A program made the translations under genes and the position numbers. From Saccharofermentans sp. (lineage in GTDB: Bacteria; Bacillota; Clostridia; Saccharofermentanales; Saccharofermentanaceae), in NCBI GenBank assembly GCA_024692235.1, contig JAILMW010000022.1, positions 166,777 through 230,776 on the forward strand: a stretch of DNA of 64,000 bases, read 5' to 3'. Positions 1 through 8,249 of the stretch are shown piece after piece (within the stretch, counting starts at the first letter, position 1; every line of letters starts with the position of its first letter). The notes below the pieces were generated by a model. The model saw only the letters and a program-made list of their open reading frames with translations, was not told where the DNA came from and ran no database searches.

Positions 1-1
1 C

Positions 2-181
2 GTGAAAACTATCGAGGAACACCAGCATAGAAAGATAGCATGCCTTGAGGAGATTGCTTATCTGAATGGTTGGATCACTGCAGATGATGTCATGAAGGTA
101 TATGAAGTTCTGAAGAAGAATCAGTACGGACAGTACTTGAAGGATGTTCTTGACGGCAAGTATTTGGATGTATTGCATTAA
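2..181 (+). CDS. rmlA: Glucose-1-phosphate thymidylyltransferase RmlA, C-terminal part (partial)
   Basis: The open frame runs in from the left edge and ends at a TAA at 179-181; 59 residues are visible. The text around EEIAYLNGWI and KKNQYGQYL matches the C-terminal helices of RmlA (RfbA), where family members read EEIAYRxGFI and KNxYGxYL. RmlA makes dTDP-glucose from dTTP and glucose-1-phosphate, the first step to dTDP-L-rhamnose. rmlB, rmlD and rmlC follow at once on the same strand, which strongly supports the call. The catalytic N-terminal domain lies outside the window. Confidence 0.9.
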   Translation: MKTIEEHQHRKIACLEEIAYLNGWITADDVMKVYEVLKKNQYGQYLKDVLDGKYLDVLH

Positions 182-197
182 TTGAATTGGAGTATAT

Positions 198-1217
198 ATG
201 AACGTATTAGTAACAGGCGGCGCCGGCTTTATAGGCGGTAATTTTGTTTATCACATGCTCGGGGCTCATCCCGATTATAAGATCATATGCGTGGATTGCC
301 TTACATATGCAGGCAATATGTCTACGCTGGCTGAGGCAATGAAGAATCCTCAGTTCGTATTCTACAAGACGGATATCTGTGACAGAGAAGCTATCTATTC
401 TATCTTCGAGAAGGAATCTCCCGATGTAGTCGTTAACTTCGCGGCAGAATCTCACGTAGACCGTTCTATCGAGAATCCTGAAGTATTCCTTCGTACGAAT
501 ATCCTCGGAACTCAGGTTATGATGGACGCATGCCGTAAGTACGGTAACATCAGATACCACCAGGTATCTACGGATGAGGTATACGGAGATCTTCCTCTTG
601 ATCGTCCTGATCTGTTCTTTACGGAGGAGACACCTATACACACGTCGTCTCCTTATTCTTCTTCGAAGGCGGGAGCTGATCTTCTTGTAATGGCTTACTA
701 CAGGACATACGGACTTCCTGTTACTATCTCCCGTTGTTCCAATAACTACGGACCTTATCACTTCCCGGAGAAGCTCATCCCTCTGATGATCGCTAATGCA
801 CTTGCAGATAAGCCGCTTCCTGTATATGGGGAAGGACTTAATGTTCGTGACTGGCTCTATGTAGAAGATCACTGTAAGGCGATCGATCTTATTATCCATA
901 AGGGACGTATCGGTGAAGTCTACAATGTAGGCGGACATAACGAGATGAAGAATATCGATATCGTTAAGCTTATCTGTAAGAAGCTTGGTAAGCCCGAGTC
1001 TCTTATCACATTCGTTACTGACCGTAAGGGTCACGATATGAGATATGCTATCGATCCTACTAAGATCCATAACGAGCTTGGCTGGCTTCCTGAGACTAAG
1101 TTTGCTGATGGTATAGATAAGACTATTACTTGGTATCTTGAGAATAAGTCCTGGTGGGAAGATATCATTTCAGGCGAATACCAGAATTACTACGAGAAGA
1201 TGTACGGTAACAGATAA
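198..1217 (+). CDS. rmlB: dTDP-glucose 4,6-dehydratase
   Basis: 339 residues, the usual length for RmlB. It is an extended short-chain dehydrogenase that turns dTDP-D-glucose into dTDP-4-keto-6-deoxyglucose with bound NAD+. Visible motifs are the Rossmann glycine motif GGAGFIG (7-13), the family-specific STDEVYG (124-130) carrying the Asp-Glu pair used in dehydration, and YxxxK (Tyr153, Lys157). It starts 16 bases after rmlA, and rmlD begins 2 bases after its stop, so the genes are an operon. Its 4-keto product also feeds the WecE-type aminotransferase encoded at 3006. Confidence 0.97.
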   Translation: MNVLVTGGAGFIGGNFVYHMLGAHPDYKIICVDCLTYAGNMSTLAEAMKNPQFVFYKTDICDREAIYSIFEKESPDVVVNFAAESHVDRSIENPEVFLRTNILGTQVMMDACRKYGNIRYHQVSTDEVYGDLPLDRPDLFFTEETPIHTSSPYSSSKAGADLLVMAYYRTYGLPVTISRCSNNYGPYHFPEKLIPLMIANALADKPLPVYGEGLNVRDWLYVEDHCKAIDLIIHKGRIGEVYNVGGHNEMKNIDIVKLICKKLGKPESLITFVTDRKGHDMRYAIDPTKIHNELGWLPETKFADGIDKTITWYLENKSWWEDIISGEYQNYYEKMYGNR

Positions 1218-1218
1218 G

Positions 1219-2154
1219 ATGAAGATTTTTGTAACAGGTGTAGGCGGCCAGTTAGGTCACGACGTAATGAATGAGATCGCTTCCCGCGGCTACGAGGGAG
1301 TAGGTTCTGATATCGCTCCTTCTTATAGCGGTGTACAGGACGGTACAGCTGTATGTTCTATGTCTTATGTTCAGTTGGATATTACAGACGCTGATGCTGT
1401 CGATCGTGTGTTATCTGAAGTAAAGCCTGATGTGATCGTTCATTGTGCAGCTTGGACTGCTGTAGATGCTGCTGAGGATTCTGATAAACAAGAGCTGGTT
1501 CATAAGATCAATGCTGAAGGAACAGCTAATATTGCTAAGGCAGCGAAGGCGATCGATGCCAAGATGGTATACATTTCTACTGATTATGTATTTAACGGTC
1601 AGGGTACTACTCCATGGGATCCTGACTGCAAGGACTATGCGCCTCTTAATGTATATGGTCAGAGCAAGCTTGACGGTGAGCTCGCAGTATCTTCTGCTCT
1701 TACGAAATACTTTATCGTGCGTATCGCATGGGTATTCGGTAAGAACGGCAAGAACTTCATTAAGACTATGCTTCGAGTAGGCAAGGGACGCGAGTTCGTT
1801 ACTGTCGTATCCGATCAGATCGGAACACCTACGTATACATTGGATCTTTCCCGTTTGCTTGTGGATATGACTGAGACTGAGAAATACGGTTATTACCATG
1901 CGACTAATTCCGAGAGTGTTCCCGGGGGATATATCAGCTGGGCAGACTTTACGGAGAAGATATATGAAGTTGCTGGATATTCTACTGAGGTTAGACGTGT
2001 GACTACTGCTGAGTATGGCCTGTCTAAGGCAGCTCGTCCTTTTAACAGTAGATTAGATAAGTCGAAGCTTGTCTCGGCAGGCTTTACACCTCTTCCTACA
2101 TGGGAAGATGCTGTTGAAAGATATGTTAGAGAATTGAATTTGGAGGAACTTTAA
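1219..2154 (+). CDS. rmlD: dTDP-4-dehydrorhamnose reductase
   Basis: 311 residues from the ATG at 1219. A longer frame opens at 1138 inside rmlB, but the ATG at 1219 gives the normal N-terminus MKIFVTGVGGQLG. The protein is an SDR with glycine motif GVGGQLG (7-13), STDYVF after the core strand, and the catalytic YxxxK pair Tyr146/Lys150. It catalyses the last, NADPH-dependent step to dTDP-L-rhamnose. Its end carries the ribosome site GGAGG (about 2142-2146) for rmlC. Confidence 0.95.
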   Translation: MKIFVTGVGGQLGHDVMNEIASRGYEGVGSDIAPSYSGVQDGTAVCSMSYVQLDITDADAVDRVLSEVKPDVIVHCAAWTAVDAAEDSDKQELVHKINAEGTANIAKAAKAIDAKMVYISTDYVFNGQGTTPWDPDCKDYAPLNVYGQSKLDGELAVSSALTKYFIVRIAWVFGKNGKNFIKTMLRVGKGREFVTVVSDQIGTPTYTLDLSRLLVDMTETEKYGYYHATNSESVPGGYISWADFTEKIYEVAGYSTEVRRVTTAEYGLSKAARPFNSRLDKSKLVSAGFTPLPTWEDAVERYVRELNLEEL

Positions 2155-2155
2155 G

Positions 2156-2755
2156 TTGGGTCAGATAAAAGTAACTAAGGATGTCGGTGGAATAAAGGGG
2201 CTTTGCATAATAGAGCCGGCCGTACACGGAGACTCCCGTGGATACTTTATGGAGACATATTCCAAGAGGGATATGGAGGAGGCAGGATTCGATATCGAAT
2301 TCGTTCAGGATAATCAGAGCATGTCTACTAAGGGTGTGCTTCGTGGCCTTCATTTCCAGATCAACTATCCTCAGACAAAGCTCGTTCGAGTTCTTCGCGG
2401 CTCCGTGTTTGATGTAGCAGTTGATAAGCGTCCCGGTTCTGAGACATACGGTAAGTGGTACGGTGTTGAGCTTACAGCTGAGAATAAGAAGCAGTTCCTT
2501 ATCCCTAAGAATTTTGCTCACGGATTCCTGGTATTATCCGATGAGGCTGAGTTCTGCTATAAGTGCGATGATTTCTACCATCCTAACGATGAAGGCGGTA
2601 TCGCATGGAACGATCCTAAGATCGGAGTCGAGTGGCCTTCCGTAGTAGGTGTGTATAAGGGAACGGCTTCAGCCTCCGGTTATGCTCTTGCTGACGGTAC
2701 TCCTTTGAACTTAAGTCCCAAAGATCAGGAGTGGAGCGGAATAGACCGTATTTGA
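2156..2755 (+). CDS. rmlC: dTDP-4-dehydrorhamnose 3,5-epimerase
   Basis: 199 residues, a cupin-fold epimerase of the rhamnose pathway. GVLRGLHFQ carries the catalytic His66, and Tyr135 in EFCYKC lies at the position of the catalytic tyrosine; the RGSVFDVAVD strand is typical. The start is a TTG at 2156, one base after the rmlD stop; it is chosen because GGAGG in the end of rmlD sits about 9 bases upstream and no in-frame ATG precedes the conserved region. Last gene of the rml operon; a hairpin terminator follows. Confidence 0.95.
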   Translation: MGQIKVTKDVGGIKGLCIIEPAVHGDSRGYFMETYSKRDMEEAGFDIEFVQDNQSMSTKGVLRGLHFQINYPQTKLVRVLRGSVFDVAVDKRPGSETYGKWYGVELTAENKKQFLIPKNFAHGFLVLSDEAEFCYKCDDFYHPNDEGGIAWNDPKIGVEWPSVVGVYKGTASASGYALADGTPLNLSPKDQEWSGIDRI

Positions 2756-2762
2756 GTTTTTG

Positions 2763-2789
2763 CAGGATGTGCAGTGCACATCCTGTTTT
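2763..2789 (+). terminator. Intrinsic terminator of the rml operon
   Basis: CAGGATGTG (2763-2771) pairs perfectly with CACATCCTG (2777-2785) over a 5-base loop and is followed by TTTT, 8 bases after the rmlC stop. Confidence 0.85.
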
Positions 2790-2909
2790 GTATCGATGGC
2801 ATTCTCAGGTATCGGACGAAGTTCTGCTTGATGAATACCAGGTGGTAGCGTAGTCAGATTCATGATAAAGCTCTGTTGGTTTCGGTTTTATTTTGCAGAG
2901 TGTATGCTG

Positions 2910-2915
2910 TATAAT
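2910..2915 (+). promoter_or_regulatory. Possible -10 element for the amino-sugar cassette
   Basis: TATAAT at 2910-2915 preceded by TG, in the 216-base gap between the rmlC terminator and the aminotransferase gene. The -35 position (TTTATT at 2887-2892, 17-base spacing) is weak, so this is a tentative promoter with a leader of about 85 bases. Nothing else recognisable was seen in the gap. Confidence 0.4.
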
Positions 2916-3005
2916 TTATTTGATAGTGTATGGCGATGTAAGCTTTTAGTGTAGCTACAGACCGCTTACAGATGTAAATACGATACTGGATCTAAGGATT
3001 GAAGT

Positions 3006-4151
3006 ATGAAATACGATTTTAACGTACCCCCTTGTGTTGGTACTGAGATAGATTATATAGCTGATGCTATCAGAATGCACAAAATCAGCGGTGATGGAGA
3101 ATACACCAAGAAGTGCAACAAGTGGCTTGAGGATAAGACTGGTTCAACAAAGGTTCTTCTCACTACATCATGTACACATGCAACTGAGATGGCAGCACTT
3201 CTTTGCGATATAAAGCCCGATGATGAAGTCATCATGCCGTCGTACACATTTGTATCCACAGCTGATGCATTCGTCTTGAGAGGTGCAAAGGCTGTATTTG
3301 TTGATATTCGTCCGGATACCATGAATATCGATGAGAATCTGATCGAGAATGCCATAACGGACAAGACCAAGGTTATCGTTCCTGTTCATTATGCGGGAGT
3401 ATCCTGCGAAATGGATAAGATCATGGAAATTGCGAGAAAGCATGGTCTTAAGGTCGTTGAAGATGCTGCTCAGGGAGTTATGAGTTCTTATAAGGGTAAG
3501 GCGCTCGGAACGATAGGTGATTACGGATGCTACAGTTTCCACGAGACGAAGAACTATTCGATGGGCGAAGGCGGAGCTCTCCTGATTAAGGATAAGGCTG
3601 ATATTGAGCCCGCTGAGATAATCCGTGAGAAGGGCACCAACAGAAGCAAGTTCTTCCGTGGACAGATCGATAAATATACATGGGTAGAAGCGGGGTCTTC
3701 TTACCTTCCGAGTGAACTTAATGCCGCACATCTCTATGCGCAGCTTGAGAAGGCGGATGAGATCAACAATGCTCGCCTTGCCTGCTGGAACAGATATTAC
3801 GAGTGTTTGAAGCCCCTTGCTGAAGAAGGATATATCGAGCTTCCCGCAGTTCCGGAAGGATGCGTTCATAATGCACACATGTTCTATATCAAGGCTAAGG
3901 ATATAAACGAGAGATCCGAATTCATCTCTTATATGAAGAAGGATAATGCTATCGGAGTCGTATTTCACTATATACCTTTACATACTGCTCCTGCCGGACA
4001 AAAATACGGTGAATTCCGCGGAGAGGATAAGTATACGACCAAGGAGAGTGAGCGCCTTGTACGTCTTCCTATGTACTATGGTCTTATTCCTGATAATGTC
4101 GAGGAAATATGTTCTGTTATTGCTAAGTTCTATAAGAGAGGTAAAAGATGA
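3006..4151 (+). CDS. wecE: dTDP-4-amino-4,6-dideoxygalactose transaminase (WecE/RffA type)
   Basis: 381 residues, a fold-type I PLP enzyme of the DegT/DnrJ/EryC1/StrS family. It is very close to enterobacterial WecE along its length: GDGEYTKKC, MPSYTFVSTADAFVLRGAK, VPVHYAGV, EDAAQGVMSSYKG, FHETKNYSMGEGGA (PLP-binding Lys182), REKGTNRSKFFRGQ, FHYIPLH and YTTKESERLVRLP. WecE transfers an amino group from glutamate to dTDP-4-keto-6-deoxyglucose, giving dTDP-4-amino-4,6-dideoxy-galactose. That substrate would come from RmlB encoded just upstream. First gene of a six-gene cassette; the next gene overlaps by 4 bases (ATGA). Which epimer is made is inferred from family only. Confidence 0.93.
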   Translation: MKYDFNVPPCVGTEIDYIADAIRMHKISGDGEYTKKCNKWLEDKTGSTKVLLTTSCTHATEMAALLCDIKPDDEVIMPSYTFVSTADAFVLRGAKAVFVDIRPDTMNIDENLIENAITDKTKVIVPVHYAGVSCEMDKIMEIARKHGLKVVEDAAQGVMSSYKGKALGTIGDYGCYSFHETKNYSMGEGGALLIKDKADIEPAEIIREKGTNRSKFFRGQIDKYTWVEAGSSYLPSELNAAHLYAQLEKADEINNARLACWNRYYECLKPLAEEGYIELPAVPEGCVHNAHMFYIKAKDINERSEFISYMKKDNAIGVVFHYIPLHTAPAGQKYGEFRGEDKYTTKESERLVRLPMYYGLIPDNVEEICSVIAKFYKRGKR

Positions 4152-5071
4152 AGATATCCGCAGTAATACCTGTTTACGGTTGCCGCGCAGCACTCCCCGA
4201 ACTTCATCAGCGGCTGAAGACAACTCTTTCTCAGATCTCGGAAGACTACGAGATCTTGTTCGTAAATGATAATTGTCCCCAGAATTCATGGGAAGTAATA
4301 GAGGAGATCTGTAAGGAAGATCACGCAGTAAAAGGTATCGAGCTGTCCAGAAATTTCGGACAGATGAAAGCTATACTTGCCGGACTTGATAATGCCAAGG
4401 GTGACTGGATTGTAGTAATGGATTGCGATCTTCAGGATCGTCCTGAGGAGATAATCAATCTTTATAACAAGGCTTTGGAAGGCTATGATGTTGTATTTGC
4501 CAGAAGGGCAGTGCGTAAGGATAACCCCTTAAAAGTATTCCTGGCAAATGCATTTTACAAAGTTTATAACTGTGCGACCGATGGAAGCTATGACGGATCA
4601 GTATGTAATTTCAGCGTAATCAGCCGCAAGGTTGCAGAGAATTACTGCAAGCTCCGTGAGCTGCACAGAGGTTACGTTATGTATATCAAGTGGCTTGGAT
4701 TCCGTCAAGCTGCGATCGACGTTCAGCATGATGAGAGGTTCGAAGGCGAATCGTCTTATAGCCTTAGAATGAGGATCTCAATGGCGATAGATCTTCTGAC
4801 TTCTCAGTCAGATAGGATAATACGTCTCTTTGTAACAGGCGGATTTGTAATGTCGATCATCTCGTTTCTTACGATCATAGGACTTATCATATTCAAGTTC
4901 ACTGCCAATGTAGCTATCGGTTGGACCAGTATAATCGCTACGATCATGTTGGTCGGCAGCCTGATCATTATGGTAACGGGGATAGTCGGTATATATGTAG
5001 GTAATATTTTCATGCAGACAAAAGGGCGTCCGCTGTATATTGTCAGACAGATCCTTAATGATGAGGATTGA
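4148..5071 (+). CDS. Family 2 glycosyltransferase, polyprenyl-phosphate type (ArnC/GtrB/DPM-like)
   Basis: 307 residues. An N-terminal GT-A domain has VIPVYGC, FVNDNCPQNS, ELSRNFGQ and the metal and nucleotide motif MDCDLQDRPEE (Asp92, Asp94). Two hydrophobic segments follow at about 227-249 and 260-286, the layout of enzymes that move a sugar from a nucleotide donor to undecaprenyl phosphate on the cytoplasmic face. It starts inside the stop of wecE (ATGA), so translation is coupled. The likely donor is the dTDP-amino sugar from WecE; this is inferred from context. Confidence 0.88.
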   Translation: MKISAVIPVYGCRAALPELHQRLKTTLSQISEDYEILFVNDNCPQNSWEVIEEICKEDHAVKGIELSRNFGQMKAILAGLDNAKGDWIVVMDCDLQDRPEEIINLYNKALEGYDVVFARRAVRKDNPLKVFLANAFYKVYNCATDGSYDGSVCNFSVISRKVAENYCKLRELHRGYVMYIKWLGFRQAAIDVQHDERFEGESSYSLRMRISMAIDLLTSQSDRIIRLFVTGGFVMSIISFLTIIGLIIFKFTANVAIGWTSIIATIMLVGSLIIMVTGIVGIYVGNIFMQTKGRPLYIVRQILNDED

Positions 5072-5074
5072 TAT

Positions 5075-6070
5075 ATGAAGATGATCGTTATATTCGGCGC
5101 TACCGGTAATGTAGGCGCGTATTTTACTGATTATTGCGTAGAACACCTTAAAGGTACCGAGTATGATGTTATTGCTGTCGGAAGAAAGGATACTTCTTTC
5201 TTCACAGACAGAGAGATTAAATACTGCAGAGTCGATATTAAGAATGCCGATGATTTTGCTAAGTTACCGACTGATGATGTCTATGCGGTAGTTAATTTCG
5301 CAGGACTTCTCCCCGCGTACTTAAAGGACTACGATCCTTATGCATATATCGATACGAACATCACGGGTGGAGTAAGAGTCCTTGAATATGCACGTCAGAA
5401 TAAGGCGGACAGATTTCTTTATACACAGAGCTGGTCCGAGCAGGGCGGTTATTGGGGCAAGAGCGAAGTCCTTTCTCCCAAGATGCCAAAGAGCCTTATC
5501 TATACGGGGGATCACGCATTCTATGTAATAACCAAGTCCATGATCACAGATACCATGGAATATTATAAACAGGAGTACGGTCTTAAGAACTTTGTATTCA
5601 GACTTCCCAATGTGTACCTGTATAGTCCGGAGAAAACTTACTATGTTGACGGTATTGCAAGACCTATCGGATACAGATACATGATCGATAAAGCAACTAA
5701 GGGTGAGAAGATCGAGATGTGGGGGAATCCTGATGCATTCAAGGATATTCTCTATGTTAAGGATCTTTGCCAGATGATGTTCAAAGCATTATTTGCTGAT
5801 GTTGACGGCGGAACATATAATGCCGGCACCGGTGTAAAGACAACACTTCGAGAGCAGATCGAAGGTATGGTAAAGGTTTTCTCCCCAAAGGGTCATCCTT
5901 CTCAGATCGTGAGTAAACCCGATGGCGCGGGCTTCACAAGCTTTGTTATGGATATCGATAATGCTAGAGCAGAACTCGGTTATGAGCCACAGTATTCATA
6001 CATTGATTATCTTGAAGATTATAAGAAGGAAGAAGAGCTGGGAAGATTCAACGAGCTCTGGAAGAGATAA
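5075..6070 (+). CDS. NAD-dependent epimerase/dehydratase (extended SDR)
   Basis: 331 residues. N-terminal Rossmann motif GATGNVG (8-14), then NFAGLLP, TQSWSEQ at the catalytic Ser/Thr position, and YVITKSM, which can supply the YxxxK pair. The C-terminal half (KDILYVKDLCQMM, TYNAGTG) is the sugar-nucleotide-binding type. Substrate unknown; from its place between the glycosyltransferase and the ATP-grasp gene it likely acts on the same sugar or its precursor. Its stop overlaps the next start (TAATG). Confidence 0.8.
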   Translation: MKMIVIFGATGNVGAYFTDYCVEHLKGTEYDVIAVGRKDTSFFTDREIKYCRVDIKNADDFAKLPTDDVYAVVNFAGLLPAYLKDYDPYAYIDTNITGGVRVLEYARQNKADRFLYTQSWSEQGGYWGKSEVLSPKMPKSLIYTGDHAFYVITKSMITDTMEYYKQEYGLKNFVFRLPNVYLYSPEKTYYVDGIARPIGYRYMIDKATKGEKIEMWGNPDAFKDILYVKDLCQMMFKALFADVDGGTYNAGTGVKTTLREQIEGMVKVFSPKGHPSQIVSKPDGAGFTSFVMDIDNARAELGYEPQYSYIDYLEDYKKEEELGRFNELWKR

Positions 6071-7224
6071 TGAAGAAGATCGCTATAATCGGAGCTTCCT
6101 ATCTTCAGGAGCCATTGATCAGGAAAGCTCAGGAGATGGGATACGAGACTCACGTATTTGCCTGGGCGGCAGGTGATATCGGTGAGAAGATAGCGGATGT
6201 ATTCTATCCTATCAGCATTATTGAGAAAGATGAGATCCTCGAAGTGTGTAAGGAACTCGGAATAGACGGTATCTGTACTATCGCATCAGATCTTGCAGCT
6301 ATTACGGTCAACTATGTTGCCGATAAGCTAGGTCTCCCGGGTAACTCATGGGATGCTACGGAAAAGTCTACTAACAAGCATAAGATGAGAAATGCGTTCG
6401 AAGAAAACGGCGATCCTTCACCTAAGAGTATTATGGTGAGGAGTGCAGATGATCTTGCTGGTGCAGATCTTACATTCCCTGTTATCGTAAAGCCGCTTGA
6501 TCGTTCCGGCAGCCGCGGTATCACCAAGGTAATGAGACGTGATGATCTTGATGCTGCTATCGAAGCTGCAAAAGAGCAGGGATTCGAGAAGATGGCACTT
6601 GTCGAAGAATTTGCGACCGGTCAGGAATACAGCGTGGAGTTTATCTCTTATCACGGAGAACACCATTTTCTCGCCATGACAAAGAAATACACTACGGGAG
6701 CACCTCGTTTTATCGAGACAGGGCATATGGAACCTGCCCCCGTAGATGAAGAGACACTTAACAGAGTCAAGTCTGTCGTATGCCGTGCTCTCGATTCACT
6801 GGGGATAACTGACAGCGCATCGCATTCCGAACTTAAGATCTCCGAGAAAGGCGTTATAAGGATCATCGAGATCGGCGGCAGAATGGGCGGTGACTTCATA
6901 GGAAGTGATCTTGTAAGACTTTCATCCGGAATCGATTTTGTTCGTGCGGTAGTTCAGGTAGCTGTAGGCGAAGTCCCGGATCTTGCTCCGGTATGCGATC
7001 CTAAGTTCGCGGGAGTCAGATTTATATTCGATGATCAGGATATTAAGGTATTTGAGCGGGTCAAGAAAGAACATCCCGAATATATCATCGCTTCAGAGAT
7101 TCACGAGATCACAGGTGAAGTCAGTGACAGTTCTACGAGATTCGGATACTTTATGATGGCGGCAGATACAAAGGAGGGATTAGAAAGATACCTCCCTTGG
7201 TCAGGAGAGGCTGAAATTGGATAA
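6070..7224 (+). CDS. ATP-grasp ligase of unknown substrate
   Basis: 384 residues with the PurK/CarB-like three-part ATP-grasp layout: N-terminal Rossmann-like domain (MKKIAIIGASYLQEPLI), a linker with NKHKMRNAFEENG, the ATP-binding lid FPVIVKPLDRSGSRGI (about 135-149), VEEFATGQEYSVEF, and metal-binding EIGGRMGGDF near residue 270. Such enzymes join a carboxylate to an amine through an acyl phosphate. Next to an amino-sugar aminotransferase, the plausible reaction is acylation of the 4-amino group by an amino acid or other acid. That role is inference. Confidence 0.8.
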   Translation: MKKIAIIGASYLQEPLIRKAQEMGYETHVFAWAAGDIGEKIADVFYPISIIEKDEILEVCKELGIDGICTIASDLAAITVNYVADKLGLPGNSWDATEKSTNKHKMRNAFEENGDPSPKSIMVRSADDLAGADLTFPVIVKPLDRSGSRGITKVMRRDDLDAAIEAAKEQGFEKMALVEEFATGQEYSVEFISYHGEHHFLAMTKKYTTGAPRFIETGHMEPAPVDEETLNRVKSVVCRALDSLGITDSASHSELKISEKGVIRIIEIGGRMGGDFIGSDLVRLSSGIDFVRAVVQVAVGEVPDLAPVCDPKFAGVRFIFDDQDIKVFERVKKEHPEYIIASEIHEITGEVSDSSTRFGYFMMAADTKEGLERYLPWSGEAEIG

Positions 7225-7579
7225 GAGTAAACTCAAGACATTATTTCTACTACATATTATGCTTATGATATATTCTGCAAGCGGTATCTGCAGCAAGATG
7301 GCCGCGGGTGAAAGCTTCCTGAGCTTCAGGTTCTGCATGTTTTACGGAGCGATCATCGCGCTTCTCGGATTCTATGCGATCGGATGGCAGCAGATAATAA
7401 AGAGAATACCTCTTACTACAGCTTTTGCTAATAAGGCCGTAACTGTCGTATGGGGTATAGTTTGGGGACTTGTATTCTTCCATGAGTCGATATCTGCAGG
7501 AAAGATAATCGGTGCATTACTCGTAGTCGGCGGCGTCGTACTCTATTCTTATTCAGACGGAGGACTAGAAGATGCCTGA
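7217..7579 (+). CDS. Small multidrug-resistance/EamA-type membrane protein, first subunit (ArnE/ArnF-like)
   Basis: 120 residues and almost entirely hydrophobic, with four predicted helices. The C-terminal part (VWGIVWGLVFFHESISAGKIIGALLVVGGVVLYS) has the pattern of EamA/SMR transporters. Start is TTG at 7217 behind AGGAGAGG (7203-7210), overlapping the ATP-grasp stop by 8 bases. Paired small SMR proteins such as ArnE-ArnF flip undecaprenyl-phosphate-linked aminoarabinose; the neighbouring ArnC-like enzyme makes that role likely, with the next gene as partner. Confidence 0.75.
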   Translation: MDKSKLKTLFLLHIMLMIYSASGICSKMAAGESFLSFRFCMFYGAIIALLGFYAIGWQQIIKRIPLTTAFANKAVTVVWGIVWGLVFFHESISAGKIIGALLVVGGVVLYSYSDGGLEDA

Positions 7580-7928
7580 TAAGACAACTGTCCTCTATTC
7601 GTTATTTCTTCTCGCAGGTGTATTTATCAGTGCGATATCTCAGGTGCTCCTTAAAAAGGCCGCGCTTAAGAAGTACGATTCGAGAATAAAGGAGTACTTA
7701 AATCCTCTTGTAATAATCGCTTATACAATGTTTGTCGGGACTACTTTCCTGTCGATTATAGCGTATAGAGGCATTCCTTTATCCTTGGGTCCTGTGCTCG
7801 AGGCTACAAGTTACCTGTACGTAACATTCTTTGGTGTAAAGATATTCAAAGAGAAGATCAATAAGGGTAAGATAATATCTCTTATCCTCATCGTATCCGG
7901 TATCGCCATCTCGGCATTCAGCCAGTAA
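7572..7928 (+). CDS. Small multidrug-resistance/EamA-type membrane protein, second subunit (ArnE/ArnF-like)
   Basis: 118 residues, four predicted membrane segments, overlapping the previous gene by 8 bases. It has VFISAISQVLLKKAALKK near the start, a typical SMR helix 1 with polar Ser/Gln/Lys, and YVTFFGVKIFKEKINKGKIISLILIVSGIAI at the end, close to ArnF-like EamA proteins. The two small proteins are different sequences, so a heterodimer is expected. Last gene of the cassette. Transport of an undecaprenyl-phospho-sugar is inferred; drug export is the alternative. Confidence 0.75.
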   Translation: MPDKTTVLYSLFLLAGVFISAISQVLLKKAALKKYDSRIKEYLNPLVIIAYTMFVGTTFLSIIAYRGIPLSLGPVLEATSYLYVTFFGVKIFKEKINKGKIISLILIVSGIAISAFSQ

Positions 7929-8249
7929 CAGGGAGTCGCTACAAGGTCAAAAGAGACTTGCGCAAGCCGGAGAAGATGACCTTGATGTATATACAACAGA
8001 CTCTCCGTATTAGTCTGGAACAGGAGATGTTCCGGAACACCTGCATGTTTAATGATATTTCTTCGATTGTTATTCAGTTCTTTCCTTTTGGCAAGCTTGC
8101 CTCCTGACGGTTAAAGGAGCTTATTGCTTACTCCCGGGTAACCTGTGTTGTACATGCTGTCGATTTGTTCTTTTTTCTTTGTCTGTATGAACACATATCT
8201 CTCTGTGATATCCTTAGTACATAGAAACTTTATGCGGAGGTGAGACGCT
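7929..8249 (+). other. Intergenic region with serial stem-loops, possible structured RNA
   Basis: 321 bases without a convincing gene. It holds several inverted repeats in a row: CAAGGTCA (7942-7949) with TGACCTTG (7977-7984); AGACT (7999-8003) with AGTCT (8012-8016); GGAACA (8017-8022) with TGTTCC (8028-8033); palindrome GGCAAGCTTGCC (about 8091-8102); and a nested pair GGTTA (8110-8114)/TAACC (8140-8144) enclosing GGAG (8117-8120)/CTCC (8132-8135). It matches no riboswitch consensus I know. It may be a leader of the rubredoxin gene, a 3' UTR, or a separate RNA. Confidence 0.4.

Noticed and set aside
207..1070. Open frame of 287 codons antisense to rmlB
   Set aside because: Shadow of a strong, well-conserved gene; no start signals and no protein motif.
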